Assembly: GCF_002355895.1 (NCBI RefSeq)
Contig: NZ_AP017652.1
Coordinates: forward strand, 591,001 to 655,000
DNA from: Streptococcus sp. NPS 308
GTDB lineage: Bacteria > Bacillota > Bacilli > Lactobacillales > Streptococcaceae
DNA: 64,000 nt
Reading direction: 5' to 3'
This document shows, piece by piece, positions 1 to 9,868 of the stretch. A model generated the notes under the pieces. It worked only from the letters and a program-made list of their open reading frames with translations. It made no database searches and had not been told where the DNA came from. A program made the translations under genes and the position numbers. The stretch's first letter is position 1. Each line of letters begins with the position of its first letter.

Positions 1-1
1 C

Positions 2-2494
2 AGTCAGGAACTCTTTTTCCCAAATCAAGGTCGTCATCTCTTTATTCCTCTGACCTTTTTTGAGCAGGGTGTGGGGTTATTGATGAACTTGGAAGATTTT
101 CATTTTGACCACCAGCTTGATAGCTATGAGAATCTCCTCTTTCATGATTTAGATCCTGATGCAGGACTTTTCTCTTTTTCCGTGCAGGAGTACCCTGATT
201 ATTTTGAGATGGAAATCGCTGAAAGTGAGCGGGTCAATGTATTCTATGGAGGGGCGGTTCTCTTTCGTAAGGGCAATGTTTATCTCTTAACCCCTAAACA
301 AATGAGTCTTTTAAAAGAAATCAATGAACTTCCTCAGGAAACAAAAGGGAGAAAATGCCTCCAGTTTGATACTGGAGATCGGGATCGATTGGCTTCCTGT
401 CTTCCTTTGTTTGGACAGCTGGGCACAGTTTCTGCTCCTGAGCGCTTGCAAATCAGACCCTTTTCACCGATCTTTTACTTTGACAAGGAGAAGGATGGTC
501 GTATCCGCTTGGATATCGAGTTTGATTATGGAGATATTAAGGTGACTAGTCGTCAACAGCTGGAAGAATTACCTTTCGCTAGCGATGCTGCCCTAGAAAG
601 CCAGATATTTCAAGTTAGTTTAGGGGCTGGTTTTGAGGCTGATTTTCAGTCTTGGAGACAGGCTTTGAAGCCTGAGGTAGTTTACTCTTTCTTTCACCAT
701 ACGATTCCTGCTTTTGAGAAGTTGGGTCAAGTTTTCTTGTCTGATGAGATAAATCAGCTCTACAGCCTTCAAACTCCTCAGGTTCAGATTGAGTCCAAAG
801 GAGGACTGCTGGAAATTCAGTTTGACTTCCAAGGGATTGGGCAAGAAGAGATTAATCAAGCTCTTAAAGCCTTAACCAGCAATCAGGATTTCTATATCAG
901 TTCTTCTGATCAAGTATTCTTTTTTGATGAGGAAACCAAGCAGATTCGTCAGAATTTGCAGGAACTGGGTGTTGAACTAAAAGATGGCTCTTTCAAAGCT
1001 AGGAAATCTTTAGCTTATAGTCTTTCTCAAATTTTTGAAGGTCGCGATCGGATAGCATTTTCGGAGGAATTTCAGCATTTGGCCCATGATTTGACCCATC
1101 CTGAGGACTTTCCTTTAGGAGCGGTACAGGTTCAAGCGAGTTTGAGAGACTATCAAGAAAAGGGTGTGCGTTGGCTCCAGATGCTCCATCATTACGGTTT
1201 TGGAGGCATCTTGGCAGACGATATGGGACTGGGTAAAACACTGCAGACCATTGCTTTTTTGACAAGTCAGGTTACAGAAGATAGTCGTGTCTTGATTTTG
1301 GCGCCGTCAGGTTTGATCTACAACTGGGCAGATGAATTCAGAAGATTTGCACCGCAGTTGGATTTGGCTGTTGTTCATGGTTTGAAAGCGAATAGAGAAG
1401 TGATTCTTTCTCAAAATCATCAAATCTATGTGACAAGTTATGCGAGCTTTCGTCAAGACAGTGACCTCTATCAAGAGATGTCCTTTGATTTTCTCTTTTT
1501 AGATGAGGCTCAGGTCATGAAAAATGCTCACACCAAGATTGCTCAGAGTTTGCGCCAGTTTGTGGTGCCAGCAGTCTTTGCCTTGTCAGGTACGCCCATA
1601 GAAAACCATCTAGGAGAGTTGTGGTCTATCTTTCAAATTGTGCTACCTGGGCTTTTACCGAACAAGAAAGAGTTTATGAAATTACCAGCTGAGCAGGTGG
1701 CGCAGTTTATCAAGCCCTTTGTCATGAGACGTAAGAAAGAAGAAGTTCTTACAGAACTGCCTGATCTGATCGAAGTCGTCTATAAAAATGAACTGGAAGA
1801 CCAGCAGAAGGCCATCTATTTGGCCCAGTTGCAACAGATGCGAGAGCGTCTAGCGCAAGTGACAGATCAAGAATTCCAAAGAAGTAGGGTAGAAATCTTA
1901 TCTGGCCTCATGCGATTGCGCCAGATCTGCGATACGCCAGCTCTCTTTATGGACGATTACCATGGCGCCAGCGGGAAACTCGATAGTCTCCGAGATTTAT
2001 TGCTACAAGTGGCTGATGGTGGCCATCGGGTCTTGATTTTCTCACAATTCAAAGGAATGTTGGAAAAAATCGAGCAAGAACTTCCAGACTTGGGTTTGAC
2101 TTCTTTCAAAATCACAGGCTCAACTCCTGCTCAAGACAGACAAGAGATGACCAAGGCCTTTAATCAGGGAGAAAGAGACACCTTTCTCATCTCTCTGAAG
2201 GCAGGAGGTGTCGGTCTTAATTTAACGGGAGCTGATACCGTCATCCTAGTTGACCTTTGGTGGAATCCTGCGGTTGAAGCCCAAGCTATCGGACGTGCTC
2301 ATCGTATGGGACAGGAGCAGAAGGTAGAGGTCTATCGTTTGATTACTAAGGGAACCATTGAAGAAAAAATCCAGGAACTTCAAGAACAGAAAAAACATTT
2401 GGTTTCCCAAGTTTTAGATGGTACGGAGTCACGTGCGAGTCTCAGTCTGGCAGAAATTCGTGAAATTTTGGGAATTTCTGAAGCCAACACTTGA
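2..2494 (+). CDS. SNF2-family DEAD/DEAH-box helicase, 5' end outside window
   Basis: The reading frame is open from base 2, so the start codon lies upstream; the first in-window methionine (base 71) is unlikely to be the start. The visible 830 codons hold a complete SNF2 ATPase. Motif I (DDMGLGKTLQ) is encoded near 1216-1245, a DEAQ Walker B box near 1501-1512, and the C-terminal helicase motif VI region (QAIGRAHRMGQ) near 2281-2313. The family consists of ATP-dependent DNA translocases that remodel protein-DNA complexes; the bacterial role of this member is not established. Streptococcal homologues usually carry an N-terminal SWIM zinc finger, which would be off-window. A promoter for the next gene overlaps its stop codon. 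Identity as a SNF2 protein is certain; function is not. Confidence 0.95.
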   Translation, partial: SQELFFPNQGRHLFIPLTFFEQGVGLLMNLEDFHFDHQLDSYENLLFHDLDPDAGLFSFSVQEYPDYFEMEIAESERVNVFYGGAVLFRKGNVYLLTPKQMSLLKEINELPQETKGRKCLQFDTGDRDRLASCLPLFGQLGTVSAPERLQIRPFSPIFYFDKEKDGRIRLDIEFDYGDIKVTSRQQLEELPFASDAALESQIFQVSLGAGFEADFQSWRQALKPEVVYSFFHHTIPAFEKLGQVFLSDEINQLYSLQTPQVQIESKGGLLEIQFDFQGIGQEEINQALKALTSNQDFYISSSDQVFFFDEETKQIRQNLQELGVELKDGSFKARKSLAYSLSQIFEGRDRIAFSEEFQHLAHDLTHPEDFPLGAVQVQASLRDYQEKGVRWLQMLHHYGFGGILADDMGLGKTLQTIAFLTSQVTEDSRVLILAPSGLIYNWADEFRRFAPQLDLAVVHGLKANREVILSQNHQIYVTSYASFRQDSDLYQEMSFDFLFLDEAQVMKNAHTKIAQSLRQFVVPAVFALSGTPIENHLGELWSIFQIVLPGLLPNKKEFMKLPAEQVAQFIKPFVMRRKKEEVLTELPDLIEVVYKNELEDQQKAIYLAQLQQMRERLAQVTDQEFQRSRVEILSGLMRLRQICDTPALFMDDYHGASGKLDSLRDLLLQVADGGHRVLIFSQFKGMLEKIEQELPDLGLTSFKITGSTPAQDRQEMTKAFNQGERDTFLISLKAGGVGLNLTGADTVILVDLWWNPAVEAQAIGRAHRMGQEQKVEVYRLITKGTIEEKIQELQEQKKHLVSQVLDGTESRASLSLAEIREILGISEANT

Positions 2495-2518
2495 AAAATC
2501 AAGACAATACGCTATAAT
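2491..2518 (+). promoter_or_regulatory. promoter upstream of the 2542 gene and murC
   Basis: A -35 box TTGAAA (2491-2496) and a consensus -10 TATAAT (2513-2518) are separated by 16 bp. The -35 box overlaps the stop codon of the SNF2 gene. The predicted start, about 2525, gives a short leader containing the ribosome-binding site GAAAGGA. Confidence 0.7.
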
Positions 2519-2541
2519 GAAGAGTTGAAAGGAAATACAAA

Positions 2542-3153
2542 ATGAAACAAGATCGATTTCCATTGGTGTCAGATGACGAAATCATGCTGACCGAAATGCC
2601 AGTCATGGACTTGTATGATGAGTCAGACTTTATTAGCAATATCAAAGGTGATTACCGAGATAAAAACTATTTAGAATGGTCTCCTATTGTTGAGGAAGCT
2701 AGTGTAGTTGCTCCTGTGGTAAGCAAAAAGCCAGAACCAGCTCCAGAAGTAAAAAAAGTTGAAAAGACTTATGCAGAGTTGGCTCGAGAAGAGGCGCGTG
2801 CGGATCTAAAAAAGAAACGTTCAGCCAAGTATTTGACCCAAGACGTTAGTCATACTAGACGTCATTCTTCTTCAACTCATGCTCGTCATGGAAGCCAACC
2901 AACAGCACCATTTCAAAAGGAAAATCCAGGTGAGTTTGCTAAATTTAGCAAAAACTTGAGTCAGTCCCACTATATTCTAGCTGAAGAAGCTGGACAAGTA
3001 GCGACTCCGACTTTTGAAAATCAATCTGGTAAAGCTAAAAAGAACAACTATGATTTTCTGAAGAAGAGCCAGATTTATAATAAAAAGAATAAGCAATCAG
3101 AACAGGAACGTCAGGTTGCCCAAGAGTTGAACCTGACAAGAATCACGGAATAA
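2542..3153 (+). CDS. uncharacterised basic, low-complexity cytoplasmic protein
   Basis: A 203-residue protein with no signal peptide or membrane segment. The N-terminal ~50 residues are acidic and look conserved ([10 protein letters not shown]). A proline/glutamate/lysine linker follows, then a basic Ser/His-rich stretch near residues 100-130 and a Lys/Asn/Gln-rich C-terminus. The start follows a GAAAGGA site by 8 bp. It lies 11 bp upstream of murC and shares its promoter, so a role connected with peptidoglycan synthesis or cell division is possible, but this is only inference. I recognise the arrangement (SNF2, this gene, murC) from pneumococcal genomes, where it is annotated as hypothetical. 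Confidence 0.85.
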   Translation: MKQDRFPLVSDDEIMLTEMPVMDLYDESDFISNIKGDYRDKNYLEWSPIVEEASVVAPVVSKKPEPAPEVKKVEKTYAELAREEARADLKKKRSAKYLTQDVSHTRRHSSSTHARHGSQPTAPFQKENPGEFAKFSKNLSQSHYILAEEAGQVATPTFENQSGKAKKNNYDFLKKSQIYNKKNKQSEQERQVAQELNLTRITE

Positions 3154-3164
3154 GGGAGAAAAGC

Positions 3165-4499
3165 ATGTCAAAGACATATCATTTTATTGGAATTAAAGGA
3201 TCAGGGATGAGTGCCTTGGCCTTGATGTTGCACCAAATGGGGCATAAGGTTCAAGGGTCAGATGTTGAAAAGTACTACTTTACACAACGTGGTTTGGAGC
3301 AAGCAGGAATTACCATTCTTCCGTTTGATGAAAAGAATCTGCAAGGTGATCTAGAAATTATCGCCGGGAATGCCTTTCGTCCAGATAATAATGTTGAAGT
3401 TGCCTACGCTGATCAAAATGGCCTCAGCTACAAACGTTACCATGAATTTCTAGGGAGCTTTATGCGTGACTTTGTCAGCATGGGAGTTGCTGGAGCACAT
3501 GGGAAAACCTCAACAACTGGTATGTTGTCTCATGTTTTGTCTCACATCACAGATACAAGTTTCTTGATTGGGGACGGGACAGGTCGTGGTTCAGAAAATG
3601 CTAAATATTTTGTCTTCGAATCAGACGAATACGAGCGCCATTTCATGCCTTACCACCCAGAATATTCTATCATCACCAACATTGACTTTGACCATCCAGA
3701 CTACTTCACAAGTCTAGAGGATGTTTTCAATGCCTTTAACGACTATGCTAAACAAATCACGAAAGGTTTGTTCATCTACGGTGAGGATGCTGAGTTGCGT
3801 AAGATTACAGCCAATGCTCCAATCTATTACTATGGTTTTGAAGCTGAGGGCAATGACTTTGTAGCTAGCGATCTCCTTCGTTCAACAACTGGTTCGACCT
3901 TCACTGTTCATTTCCGTGGACAAGAGCTGGGGCAATTCCACATTCCAACCTTTGGCCGTCACAATATCATGAACGCGACAGCTGTAATTGGTTTGCTTTA
4001 CACAGCAGGATTTGATTTGAACTTGGTTCGTGAACACTTGAAAACTTTTGCGGGTGTTAAGCGCCGTTTCACTGAGAAAATCGTTAATGATACGGTAATC
4101 ATCGATGACTTTGCCCACCATCCAACAGAAATCATCGCGACCTTGGATGCGGCTCGCCAGAAATACCCAAGCAAGGAAATCGTGGCAATCTTCCAACCGC
4201 ACACCTTCACTCGAACTATTGCCTTGTTAGATGATTTTGCACAAGCCTTGAATCAGGCAGATGCCGTTTACCTAGCTCAAATCTATGGATCTGCTCGTGA
4301 AGTGGACAATGGGGATGTCAAGGTAGAAGACCTAGCAAGCAAGATCACTAAGAAAAACCAAGTTATCACCGTTGAAAATGTATCGCCACTCCTTGACCAT
4401 GATAATGCTGTTTACGTCTTTATGGGAGCAGGAGACATCCAAACCTATGAGTACTCATTTGAACGTCTCTTGTCAAACTTGACAAGCAACGTCCAATAG
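3165..4499 (+). CDS. murC: UDP-N-acetylmuramate--L-alanine ligase
   Basis: MurC adds L-alanine to UDP-MurNAc, the first amino-acid step of cytoplasmic peptidoglycan precursor synthesis, using ATP. The 444-residue length is standard. An N-terminal Rossmann-like segment opens with [12 protein letters not shown], the ATP-binding loop is [12 protein letters not shown] near residues 110-120, and [10 protein letters not shown] and the [10 protein letters not shown] motif near residue 310 are Mur-ligase signatures. The start follows a GGGAGAAAAGC site. It is translated with the two acetyltransferase genes that follow within 10 bp. Confidence 0.97.
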   Translation: MSKTYHFIGIKGSGMSALALMLHQMGHKVQGSDVEKYYFTQRGLEQAGITILPFDEKNLQGDLEIIAGNAFRPDNNVEVAYADQNGLSYKRYHEFLGSFMRDFVSMGVAGAHGKTSTTGMLSHVLSHITDTSFLIGDGTGRGSENAKYFVFESDEYERHFMPYHPEYSIITNIDFDHPDYFTSLEDVFNAFNDYAKQITKGLFIYGEDAELRKITANAPIYYYGFEAEGNDFVASDLLRSTTGSTFTVHFRGQELGQFHIPTFGRHNIMNATAVIGLLYTAGFDLNLVREHLKTFAGVKRRFTEKIVNDTVIIDDFAHHPTEIIATLDAARQKYPSKEIVAIFQPHTFTRTIALLDDFAQALNQADAVYLAQIYGSAREVDNGDVKVEDLASKITKKNQVITVENVSPLLDHDNAVYVFMGAGDIQTYEYSFERLLSNLTSNVQ

Positions 4500-4508
4500 G
4501 AAAAACAA

Positions 4509-4988
4509 ATGGAAATTCCAATTACTATAAGGCAAGCCACCTTATCAGATCTAGATGAAATTTTGGCGATTGAAGAAGCTAAATTTTCAGCAGAAGAGGC
4601 AGTGAGTCGACAATCCTTAGAAGAGTGTATCCGCAAGTCTGCGGGTACCTTTCTTGTAGCTAGGGATGAAAATCAGCTGGTGGGCTATGTTCTTGGGGCT
4701 GAAGTGTCAGAAACACACACTCAAGCACTCCTAAACCTTGAAATCAAGCGTTTAGCCATTCATCCTGACCATTGGAGACAGGGACTGGGAACTCTTCTTC
4801 TTGCAGCCTTGAAACAGGTGACAGTCGAACTAGATTATCAAGGTATTCTTTTGCAGAGTCCTGATGAACTACTATCTTATTTTGAAATGAATGGCTTTGT
4901 TGAAGAAGAAGTGACAGGGATTCAATATGACAGTGGTTCTGAATGGTATATGACTTGGGTCAATCCTTTTTATCAGGAGGAAGTATGA
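4509..4988 (+). CDS. GNAT-family N-acetyltransferase (first of a tandem pair)
   Basis: This 159-residue protein is a single GNAT domain. It has an N-terminal ITIRQATLSDLDEI strand/helix and the acetyl-CoA pyrophosphate loop region HPDHWRQGLGTLLL near residues 88-101. The substrate is unknown. Its stop overlaps the start of the next acetyltransferase (ATGA, 4985-4988). The two proteins align from the N-terminus (IRQAxxSDLDxIL, then AEEA or LEEA), so they look like an old tandem duplication. Confidence 0.9.
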   Translation: MEIPITIRQATLSDLDEILAIEEAKFSAEEAVSRQSLEECIRKSAGTFLVARDENQLVGYVLGAEVSETHTQALLNLEIKRLAIHPDHWRQGLGTLLLAALKQVTVELDYQGILLQSPDELLSYFEMNGFVEEEVTGIQYDSGSEWYMTWVNPFYQEEV

Positions 4989-5488
4989 AAATCAGACAAG
5001 CAAGATTTTCGGATTTGGACCGAATTTTAGAGATAGAGCTAGAGAATTTCTCCCTTGAAGAAGCCATTCCTCGTTCGATCTTTGAGGCGCATTTACGTGA
5101 AATTCAGACCAGCTTTCTCGTCGCTGAAAAAGAAGGACGTGTCCTTGGCTACATTGAGGGTCCAGTCGTTCCACACCGTCACCTTCAAGATTTGTCCTTT
5201 ACAGAAGAAATAGCGGACCACAGTCACAAATCTGGAGGTTATATCTCTGTTACCTGTCTATCCATTGCTAAAGAAGCACAAGCTTTGGGAGTCGGTAAGA
5301 GATTGCTGACGGCCCTAAAAGAAGTGGCTTTAGAGCATGAAAGGGAAGGTATCAACCTGACCTGCCATGACTACTTGATTCCCTATTATGAAAAACACGG
5401 CTTTGTTAATGAAGGATTATCCCAGTCAAGCTTTGCTGGGGAAACATGGTATGATATGGTTTGGCAGCCAGAAAATAAAGAAAACTAG
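4985..5488 (+). CDS. GNAT-family N-acetyltransferase (second of a tandem pair)
   Basis: The ATG at 4985 overlaps the previous stop as ATGA and follows AGGAGGAAGT; a longer in-frame start at 4943 lies inside the preceding gene and is rejected. The 167-residue protein has the GNAT acetyl-CoA motif EAQALGVGKRLL and a C-terminal YEKHGF segment typical of the fold. It resembles the serotonin-N-acetyltransferase-like branch, but the substrate is not known. A hairpin terminator follows, so the murC transcript probably ends here. Confidence 0.9.
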   Translation: MKIRQARFSDLDRILEIELENFSLEEAIPRSIFEAHLREIQTSFLVAEKEGRVLGYIEGPVVPHRHLQDLSFTEEIADHSHKSGGYISVTCLSIAKEAQALGVGKRLLTALKEVALEHEREGINLTCHDYLIPYYEKHGFVNEGLSQSSFAGETWYDMVWQPENKEN

Positions 5489-5518
5489 CTAGGGAATGCC
5501 CTAGTTAGTTGCTTTTCT
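5483..5518 (+). terminator. terminator after the murC-acetyltransferase operon
   Basis: A 12-bp stem (5483-5494 with 5499-5510) with a 4-nt loop is followed by GCTTTTCT. The T run is modest. It overlaps the gene end, and the next promoter's -35 starts in its 3' arm. Confidence 0.75.
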
Positions 5519-5537
5519 GCTACTTTTAAGATATAAT
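5509..5537 (+). promoter_or_regulatory. mltG promoter
   Basis: A -35 TTGCTT (5509-5514) and -10 TATAAT (5532-5537) are separated by 17 bp. Confidence 0.6.
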
Positions 5538-5568
5538 ATTATGGATTGTCAACAAGGAGGTAAAGCTT

Positions 5569-7314
5569 TTGACTGAAAAACAAAGAGATACAGAAAAATT
5601 AAGTTTTAAAGAGCAGATTCTACGTGACTTAGAGAGAGTGAAAGAACAAGATAGAAGAGAGAGAGAAGTTGAAATTCCAAATGTGAAAACTTCATCAACT
5701 CAGCCAAGTTCAGCAACTCCTTCAGATCTTGAACCAGAAACATCAACAGAAGAGTTGATGGCTGATTCCCTGTCTGTTGTCGATAAAATTCTAAAGAATG
5801 CACCAAGTGTTCCTCCACTTTCAAGTGCTAGAACTGATGAAACGGATGACCAAGAAGAGAAAGAGATTAGACAGCCAATCATTGATAAGATTGAAGTTGT
5901 AGAATCTGAAGAACCTCTAGTAGAGCCGATTCATCTGGCTGAAGAACCTGTAGTGGAACCTGTTCAACCTAAGGTTGAACCAGTTGAGCTTAAACCCGAA
6001 GAAAAAGAATTTAACGATACTCCAACCAAGGTAGCCGTAACCTATAAAACAGAAGACAAGAAAGAGGAAATCACCCCAGGAATGCCTGAAAGAGTTGAGC
6101 CTGTTTCTACAGAATCTAGCAGTGGATTAGCTGATGCTCCACGTCGTAGTCGTCGTCAAGGTGCAACATCAACTAAGAAAAAGAAAAAATCAAAAGCTAA
6201 AGGTTGCCTAGTAACAGTTCTAGTCTTCCTAGTACTCGTTGTAGTTGGCGGTTACTTTGGTTATGGTTATGTTCAAGATTCTTTGAAACCTGTGGATGCG
6301 AGCTCTAAGGACTACGTAACGGTTCAAATCCCAGACGGAGCCAATGTTCAAGAAATTGGAAGCACCTTGGAAAAATCTGGATTGGTTAAACATGGACTTA
6401 TCTTTAGTCTTTATGCTAAATACTATAGCCATGCTAACTTGAAGTCAGGTTATTACAACTTGAAGAAGAGTATGAGTACGGATGAGTTGATTCAAGAATT
6501 GGAAAAAGGTGGGACTCCTGAAGCTCAGGCGCCTGTTCTTGCAAACTTGACCATTCCAGAAGGTTATACACTAGAGCAAATCGCTCAAACAGTAGGACAA
6601 CTTCAAGGTGAATTTAAAGAACCTCTTACTGCGGATGCTTTCTTGGCAAAAGCTCAAGATGAGACCTTTATTTCCCAATTAGTAGCTAAGTATCCAAACC
6701 TACTTGGAAGCCTCCCAACAAAAGACAGTGGCGTTCGCTATCGTCTTGAAGGCTACCTTTTCCCAGCAACCTACACTATCAAAGACAGCACAACTGTTGA
6801 AAGCTTGATTGATGAGATGGTTGCTGCTATGGACAAGGCCATGTCACCATACTACGCAACGATTAAAGAAAAGAATCTGACAGTTAATGAATTGCTCAGC
6901 ATTGCTTCTCTTGTCGAAAAAGAAGGTGCTAAGACCGAAGACCGCAAGAAAATCGCAGGTGTCTTCTATAACCGTTTGAATGTCGGCATGCCACTTCAAA
7001 GCAACATTGCTATCCTGTATGCTGAAGGCAAACTTGGTCAAAAGATTAGTTTAGCTGATGACGCTACAATTGATACAAATATCGACTCACCATACAATGT
7101 CTATACGCATCTTGGCCTCATGCCTGGACCAGTTGATAGTCCAAGTCTGGATGCTATTGAAGCAAGTGTAAATCAGACAAAGAGTGACTACTTGTACTTT
7201 GTAGCCAATGTTGAAGACGGTAAAGTATACTTTGCGACAACAAAAGAAGAACATGATCAAAATGTTGCAGAGCATATCAATAGCAAATTACCCCAATCAA
7301 GTAGTTCAAACTAA
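5569..7314 (+). CDS. mltG: endolytic peptidoglycan transglycosylase MltG (YceG-like)
   Basis: MltG cleaves nascent glycan strands at the membrane and in pneumococcus belongs to the peripheral elongation machinery. The start is TTG at 5569, set by an AAGGAGG site (5554-5560) 8 bp upstream; no ATG fits. The 581-residue protein has a long acidic, Pro/Glu/Thr-rich cytoplasmic region (about 1-205), a basic stretch (KKKKKSKAK), one membrane helix (about 214-236), a LysM-like segment, and the YceG catalytic domain. That domain contains ASLVEKEG, with Glu450 the likely catalytic acid by comparison with the family. The long cytoplasmic extension is typical of streptococci. Confidence 0.95.
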   Translation: MTEKQRDTEKLSFKEQILRDLERVKEQDRREREVEIPNVKTSSTQPSSATPSDLEPETSTEELMADSLSVVDKILKNAPSVPPLSSARTDETDDQEEKEIRQPIIDKIEVVESEEPLVEPIHLAEEPVVEPVQPKVEPVELKPEEKEFNDTPTKVAVTYKTEDKKEEITPGMPERVEPVSTESSSGLADAPRRSRRQGATSTKKKKKSKAKGCLVTVLVFLVLVVVGGYFGYGYVQDSLKPVDASSKDYVTVQIPDGANVQEIGSTLEKSGLVKHGLIFSLYAKYYSHANLKSGYYNLKKSMSTDELIQELEKGGTPEAQAPVLANLTIPEGYTLEQIAQTVGQLQGEFKEPLTADAFLAKAQDETFISQLVAKYPNLLGSLPTKDSGVRYRLEGYLFPATYTIKDSTTVESLIDEMVAAMDKAMSPYYATIKEKNLTVNELLSIASLVEKEGAKTEDRKKIAGVFYNRLNVGMPLQSNIAILYAEGKLGQKISLADDATIDTNIDSPYNVYTHLGLMPGPVDSPSLDAIEASVNQTKSDYLYFVANVEDGKVYFATTKEEHDQNVAEHINSKLPQSSSSN

Positions 7315-7345
7315 AATTATGTGGTTTTCCACATAATTTTGTTTT
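7313..7345 (+). terminator. terminator after mltG
   Basis: A perfect 12-bp stem (7313-7324 with 7329-7340) with a TTTT loop and a T-rich tail; it begins inside the stop codon. Confidence 0.85.
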
Positions 7346-7377
7346 AAAAACCTAATAGAAAAAGAAAGTTGAGAAAA

Positions 7378-7860
7378 ATGGCAGAAAAAACTTATCCAAT
7401 GACCCTTGAAGAAAAGGAAAAACTTGAAAAAGAATTAGAAGAATTGAAACTCGTTCGTCGTCCCGAAGTTGTAGAGCGTATCAAAATCGCTCGTTCATAC
7501 GGAGACCTTTCAGAAAACAGTGAATATGAAGCAGCAAAAGATGAACAAGCCTTTGTTGAAGGACAAATCTCTAGTCTGGAAACAAAGATTCGCTATGCTG
7601 AAATCGTCAACAGCGATGCAGTTGCACTGGATGAAGTTGCGATTGGTAAGACTGTAACTATCCAAGAAATTGGAGAAGATGACGAAGAAGTTTACATCAT
7701 CGTTGGTTCTGCGGGTGCAGATGCTTTTGCTGGTAAAGTATCAAATGAGAGTCCGATTGGACAAGCCTTGATTGGTAAAAAGACTGGAGATACAGCAACC
7801 ATCGAGACACCAGTTGGCAGCTATCAAGTAAAAATCTTGAAGGTTGAAAAAACAGCTTAA
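7378..7860 (+). CDS. greA: transcription elongation factor GreA
   Basis: GreA stimulates RNA polymerase to cleave backtracked transcripts. The 160-residue protein has the N-terminal coiled coil ([13 protein letters not shown]), whose tip carries the acidic residues, the signature [16 protein letters not shown], and a C-terminal FKBP-like domain with [11 protein letters not shown]. The start is the ATG at 7378 rather than the upstream in-frame TTG at 7369, because the protein then begins MAEKTYPMT as in the family. Flanking terminators make it monocistronic unless mltG transcripts read through. Confidence 0.97.
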   Translation: MAEKTYPMTLEEKEKLEKELEELKLVRRPEVVERIKIARSYGDLSENSEYEAAKDEQAFVEGQISSLETKIRYAEIVNSDAVALDEVAIGKTVTIQEIGEDDEEVYIIVGSAGADAFAGKVSNESPIGQALIGKKTGDTATIETPVGSYQVKILKVEKTA

Positions 7861-7867
7861 TGAGAAT

Positions 7868-7919
7868 AAAAAGGAGTAGGGGAGGCTTTTCGCCTCGTTC
7901 AACTCCTTTTTGGTTTTTT
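7868..7919 (+). terminator. terminator after greA
   Basis: A 10-bp outer stem (7868-7877 with 7902-7911) encloses a second GAGGC/GCCTC hairpin; TTTTTGGTTTTTT follows. Confidence 0.85.
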
Positions 7920-7938
7920 AGATGAAATGGGGGACTAT

Positions 7939-9303
7939 ATGAGTGAATACAAGAAGAAAAATAAAATGGAGCGTGGATTAACCAATCGCCATGTTCAGGT
8001 GATGGCCATTGCGGGAACAATCGGAACAGGACTTTTCCTAGGTGCTGGTCGCTCTATCAGCCTTACAGGACCTTCGATCATCCTGATTTATATGATTACA
8101 GGAGCTTTTATGTTTTTGATGATGAGAGCTGTTGGGGAGATGCTGTATCAGGATCCAGAACAGCATACCTTTATCAACTTTATCACCCGTCATTTGGGGA
8201 AAGGCTGGGGATATTTTTCAGTTTGGTCTTATTGGTTGTCTGTTGTCTTTATCGGTATGGCAGAAATCACTGCCATCTCAGACTATGTCCGCTTCTGGTT
8301 CCCTACCTGGCCTAGCTGGATGGTTCAGCTTGTCTTTTTAACGATTTTGGCTTTGGTCAACTTGATTGCGGTTAAGCTCTTTGGAGAAGTCGAGTTTTGG
8401 TTTGCTATGGTCAAGATTGTGGCGATTTTATCCATGATTGCCACTGGGGTCTTTATGGTTTTGACGGGCTTTAAGACACCGCATGGTGTTGCAAGTTTGG
8501 CAAATATCAGTGACCAGTTCTCTCTTTTTCCAAACGGAGTTATGAACTTTGTCATGGCTTTTCAAATGGTATTTTTTGCCTATCTGATGATTGAGTTTAT
8601 CGGGGTGACAACTTCTGAAACAAAGAACCCTCGTCAGGTCTTGCCCAAAGCTGTTAAGGAAATTCCTCTCAGAATTATCTTCTTCTATGGGGGAGCTCTT
8701 ATTGCGATTATGGCCATTATTCCTTGGTCTTATCTTAATTCTTCAGATTCTCCATTTGTAACGGTTTTTGAACTGGCGGGAATCAAGTGGGCAGCAGCTC
8801 TAATCAACTTTGTTGTCTTGACCTCAGCGGCGTCTGCTCTTAACTCAACTCTCTACTCAACAGGGAGACACTTATATCAGATTGCCCATGATTCGCCCAA
8901 TCGTTTCTTAAAGGCCATCAAGGTCGATACCCTTTCTCGCCACAATGTTCCACAAAATGCCATCATCGCCTCAGCAATCTTGATTGCTCTCGCTGCCTTT
9001 ATCAATGTGCTACCAGGTGTTTCAGATGCCTTTGCTTTGATTACGGCATCTTCATCAGGTGTTTACATCGCGATTTATATCTTGATTATGATGGCCCATC
9101 TAAAATACCGCAAGTCACAAGATTTCATGGCTGATGGCTACCTCATGCCTCAGTATCGCTTGCTTAATCCCCTAACCATCCTCTTTTTTGTCTTTGTTTT
9201 TGTGACTCTCTTTTTGCAAGAGTCGACTTTCTTGGGGGCAGTTGGTTCTGCTATCTGGATCCTTGTTTTTGGGATTTATAGTCAGTGGAAATTTAGAAAA
9301 TAA
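7939..9303 (+). CDS. amino acid permease, AAT/APC family, CycA-like
   Basis: A 12-helix amino acid:proton symporter of about 454 residues. The first helix region reads NRHVQVMAIAGTIGTGLFLG, the substrate-binding unwound segment of the APC fold. The sequence SISLTGPSIILIYM, the FGEVEFWFAMVKIVAI segment and NFVVLTSAASALNS strongly resemble the D-alanine/D-serine/glycine permease CycA. The substrate is therefore probably a small neutral amino acid, though lysine or GABA permeases of the same family cannot be excluded. The start is ambiguous between ATG 7927 and ATG 7939; the latter has GGGGGA just upstream. It is flanked by terminators. No obvious regulator neighbours it. Confidence 0.85.
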   Translation: MSEYKKKNKMERGLTNRHVQVMAIAGTIGTGLFLGAGRSISLTGPSIILIYMITGAFMFLMMRAVGEMLYQDPEQHTFINFITRHLGKGWGYFSVWSYWLSVVFIGMAEITAISDYVRFWFPTWPSWMVQLVFLTILALVNLIAVKLFGEVEFWFAMVKIVAILSMIATGVFMVLTGFKTPHGVASLANISDQFSLFPNGVMNFVMAFQMVFFAYLMIEFIGVTTSETKNPRQVLPKAVKEIPLRIIFFYGGALIAIMAIIPWSYLNSSDSPFVTVFELAGIKWAAALINFVVLTSAASALNSTLYSTGRHLYQIAHDSPNRFLKAIKVDTLSRHNVPQNAIIASAILIALAAFINVLPGVSDAFALITASSSGVYIAIYILIMMAHLKYRKSQDFMADGYLMPQYRLLNPLTILFFVFVFVTLFLQESTFLGAVGSAIWILVFGIYSQWKFRK

Positions 9304-9309
9304 ATCATG

Positions 9310-9340
9310 AACTCATCAACTCTGTTTGGTGAGTTTTTCT
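9310..9340 (+). terminator. terminator after the permease gene
   Basis: A 10-bp stem with one G-T pair (9310-9319 with 9326-9335), then TTTTTCT. Confidence 0.8.
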
Positions 9341-9402
9341 AGTTTGACAGTCTATTGAAATAGGATTATAATCAAGCTGTAGCAGTTTATTAGGAGGTTT
9401 GG

Positions 9403-9813
9403 ATGTACCTTAGATTGGAGAATATAGAGTCCGAGAAAGCGAGAGAAATCGCGAATCAAATTCGTGCTTATAATCGTTCAAAAAGAGAAGAGGCTGAGAG
9501 CGAACCACTGAATCTTTATCTCGAAGACGAAAAGGGCAATCTCATGGCGGGCTTAGTAGCTGAGACTTTCGGAAATTGGCTGGAAATCGAATATTTGTTT
9601 GTGAAAGAGGAGCTACGAGGACAAGGAATTGGTTCGAAACTACTGCAACAAGCAGAAAATGAAGCTAAGAATCGAAATTGTCGTTTTGCTTTTGTCAACA
9701 CTTACCAGTTTCAAGCACCAGATTTTTATCTAAGTCATGGCTACAAGGAAGTCTTTACCTTGCAAGACTATCCCTATACAGGACAAAGATACTATTACCA
9801 AAAGGATTTGTGA
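9403..9813 (+). CDS. GNAT-family N-acetyltransferase
   Basis: A 136-residue single GNAT domain. The acetyl-CoA loop is ELRGQGIGSKLLQQAE near residues 69-84, followed by NRNCRFAFVNTYQFQAPDFY, a segment seen in small streptococcal acetyltransferases. Its own promoter (TATAAT near 9375) and a good AGGAGG site precede it, and a hairpin terminator follows, so it is monocistronic. Substrate unknown. Confidence 0.9.
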   Translation: MYLRLENIESEKAREIANQIRAYNRSKREEAESEPLNLYLEDEKGNLMAGLVAETFGNWLEIEYLFVKEELRGQGIGSKLLQQAENEAKNRNCRFAFVNTYQFQAPDFYLSHGYKEVFTLQDYPYTGQRYYYQKDL

Positions 9814-9868
9814 CCTAGACTTCTTTCCTTTGAAGAGGAGCTTAGCTAAGTGGCATAAAATAACGAAT

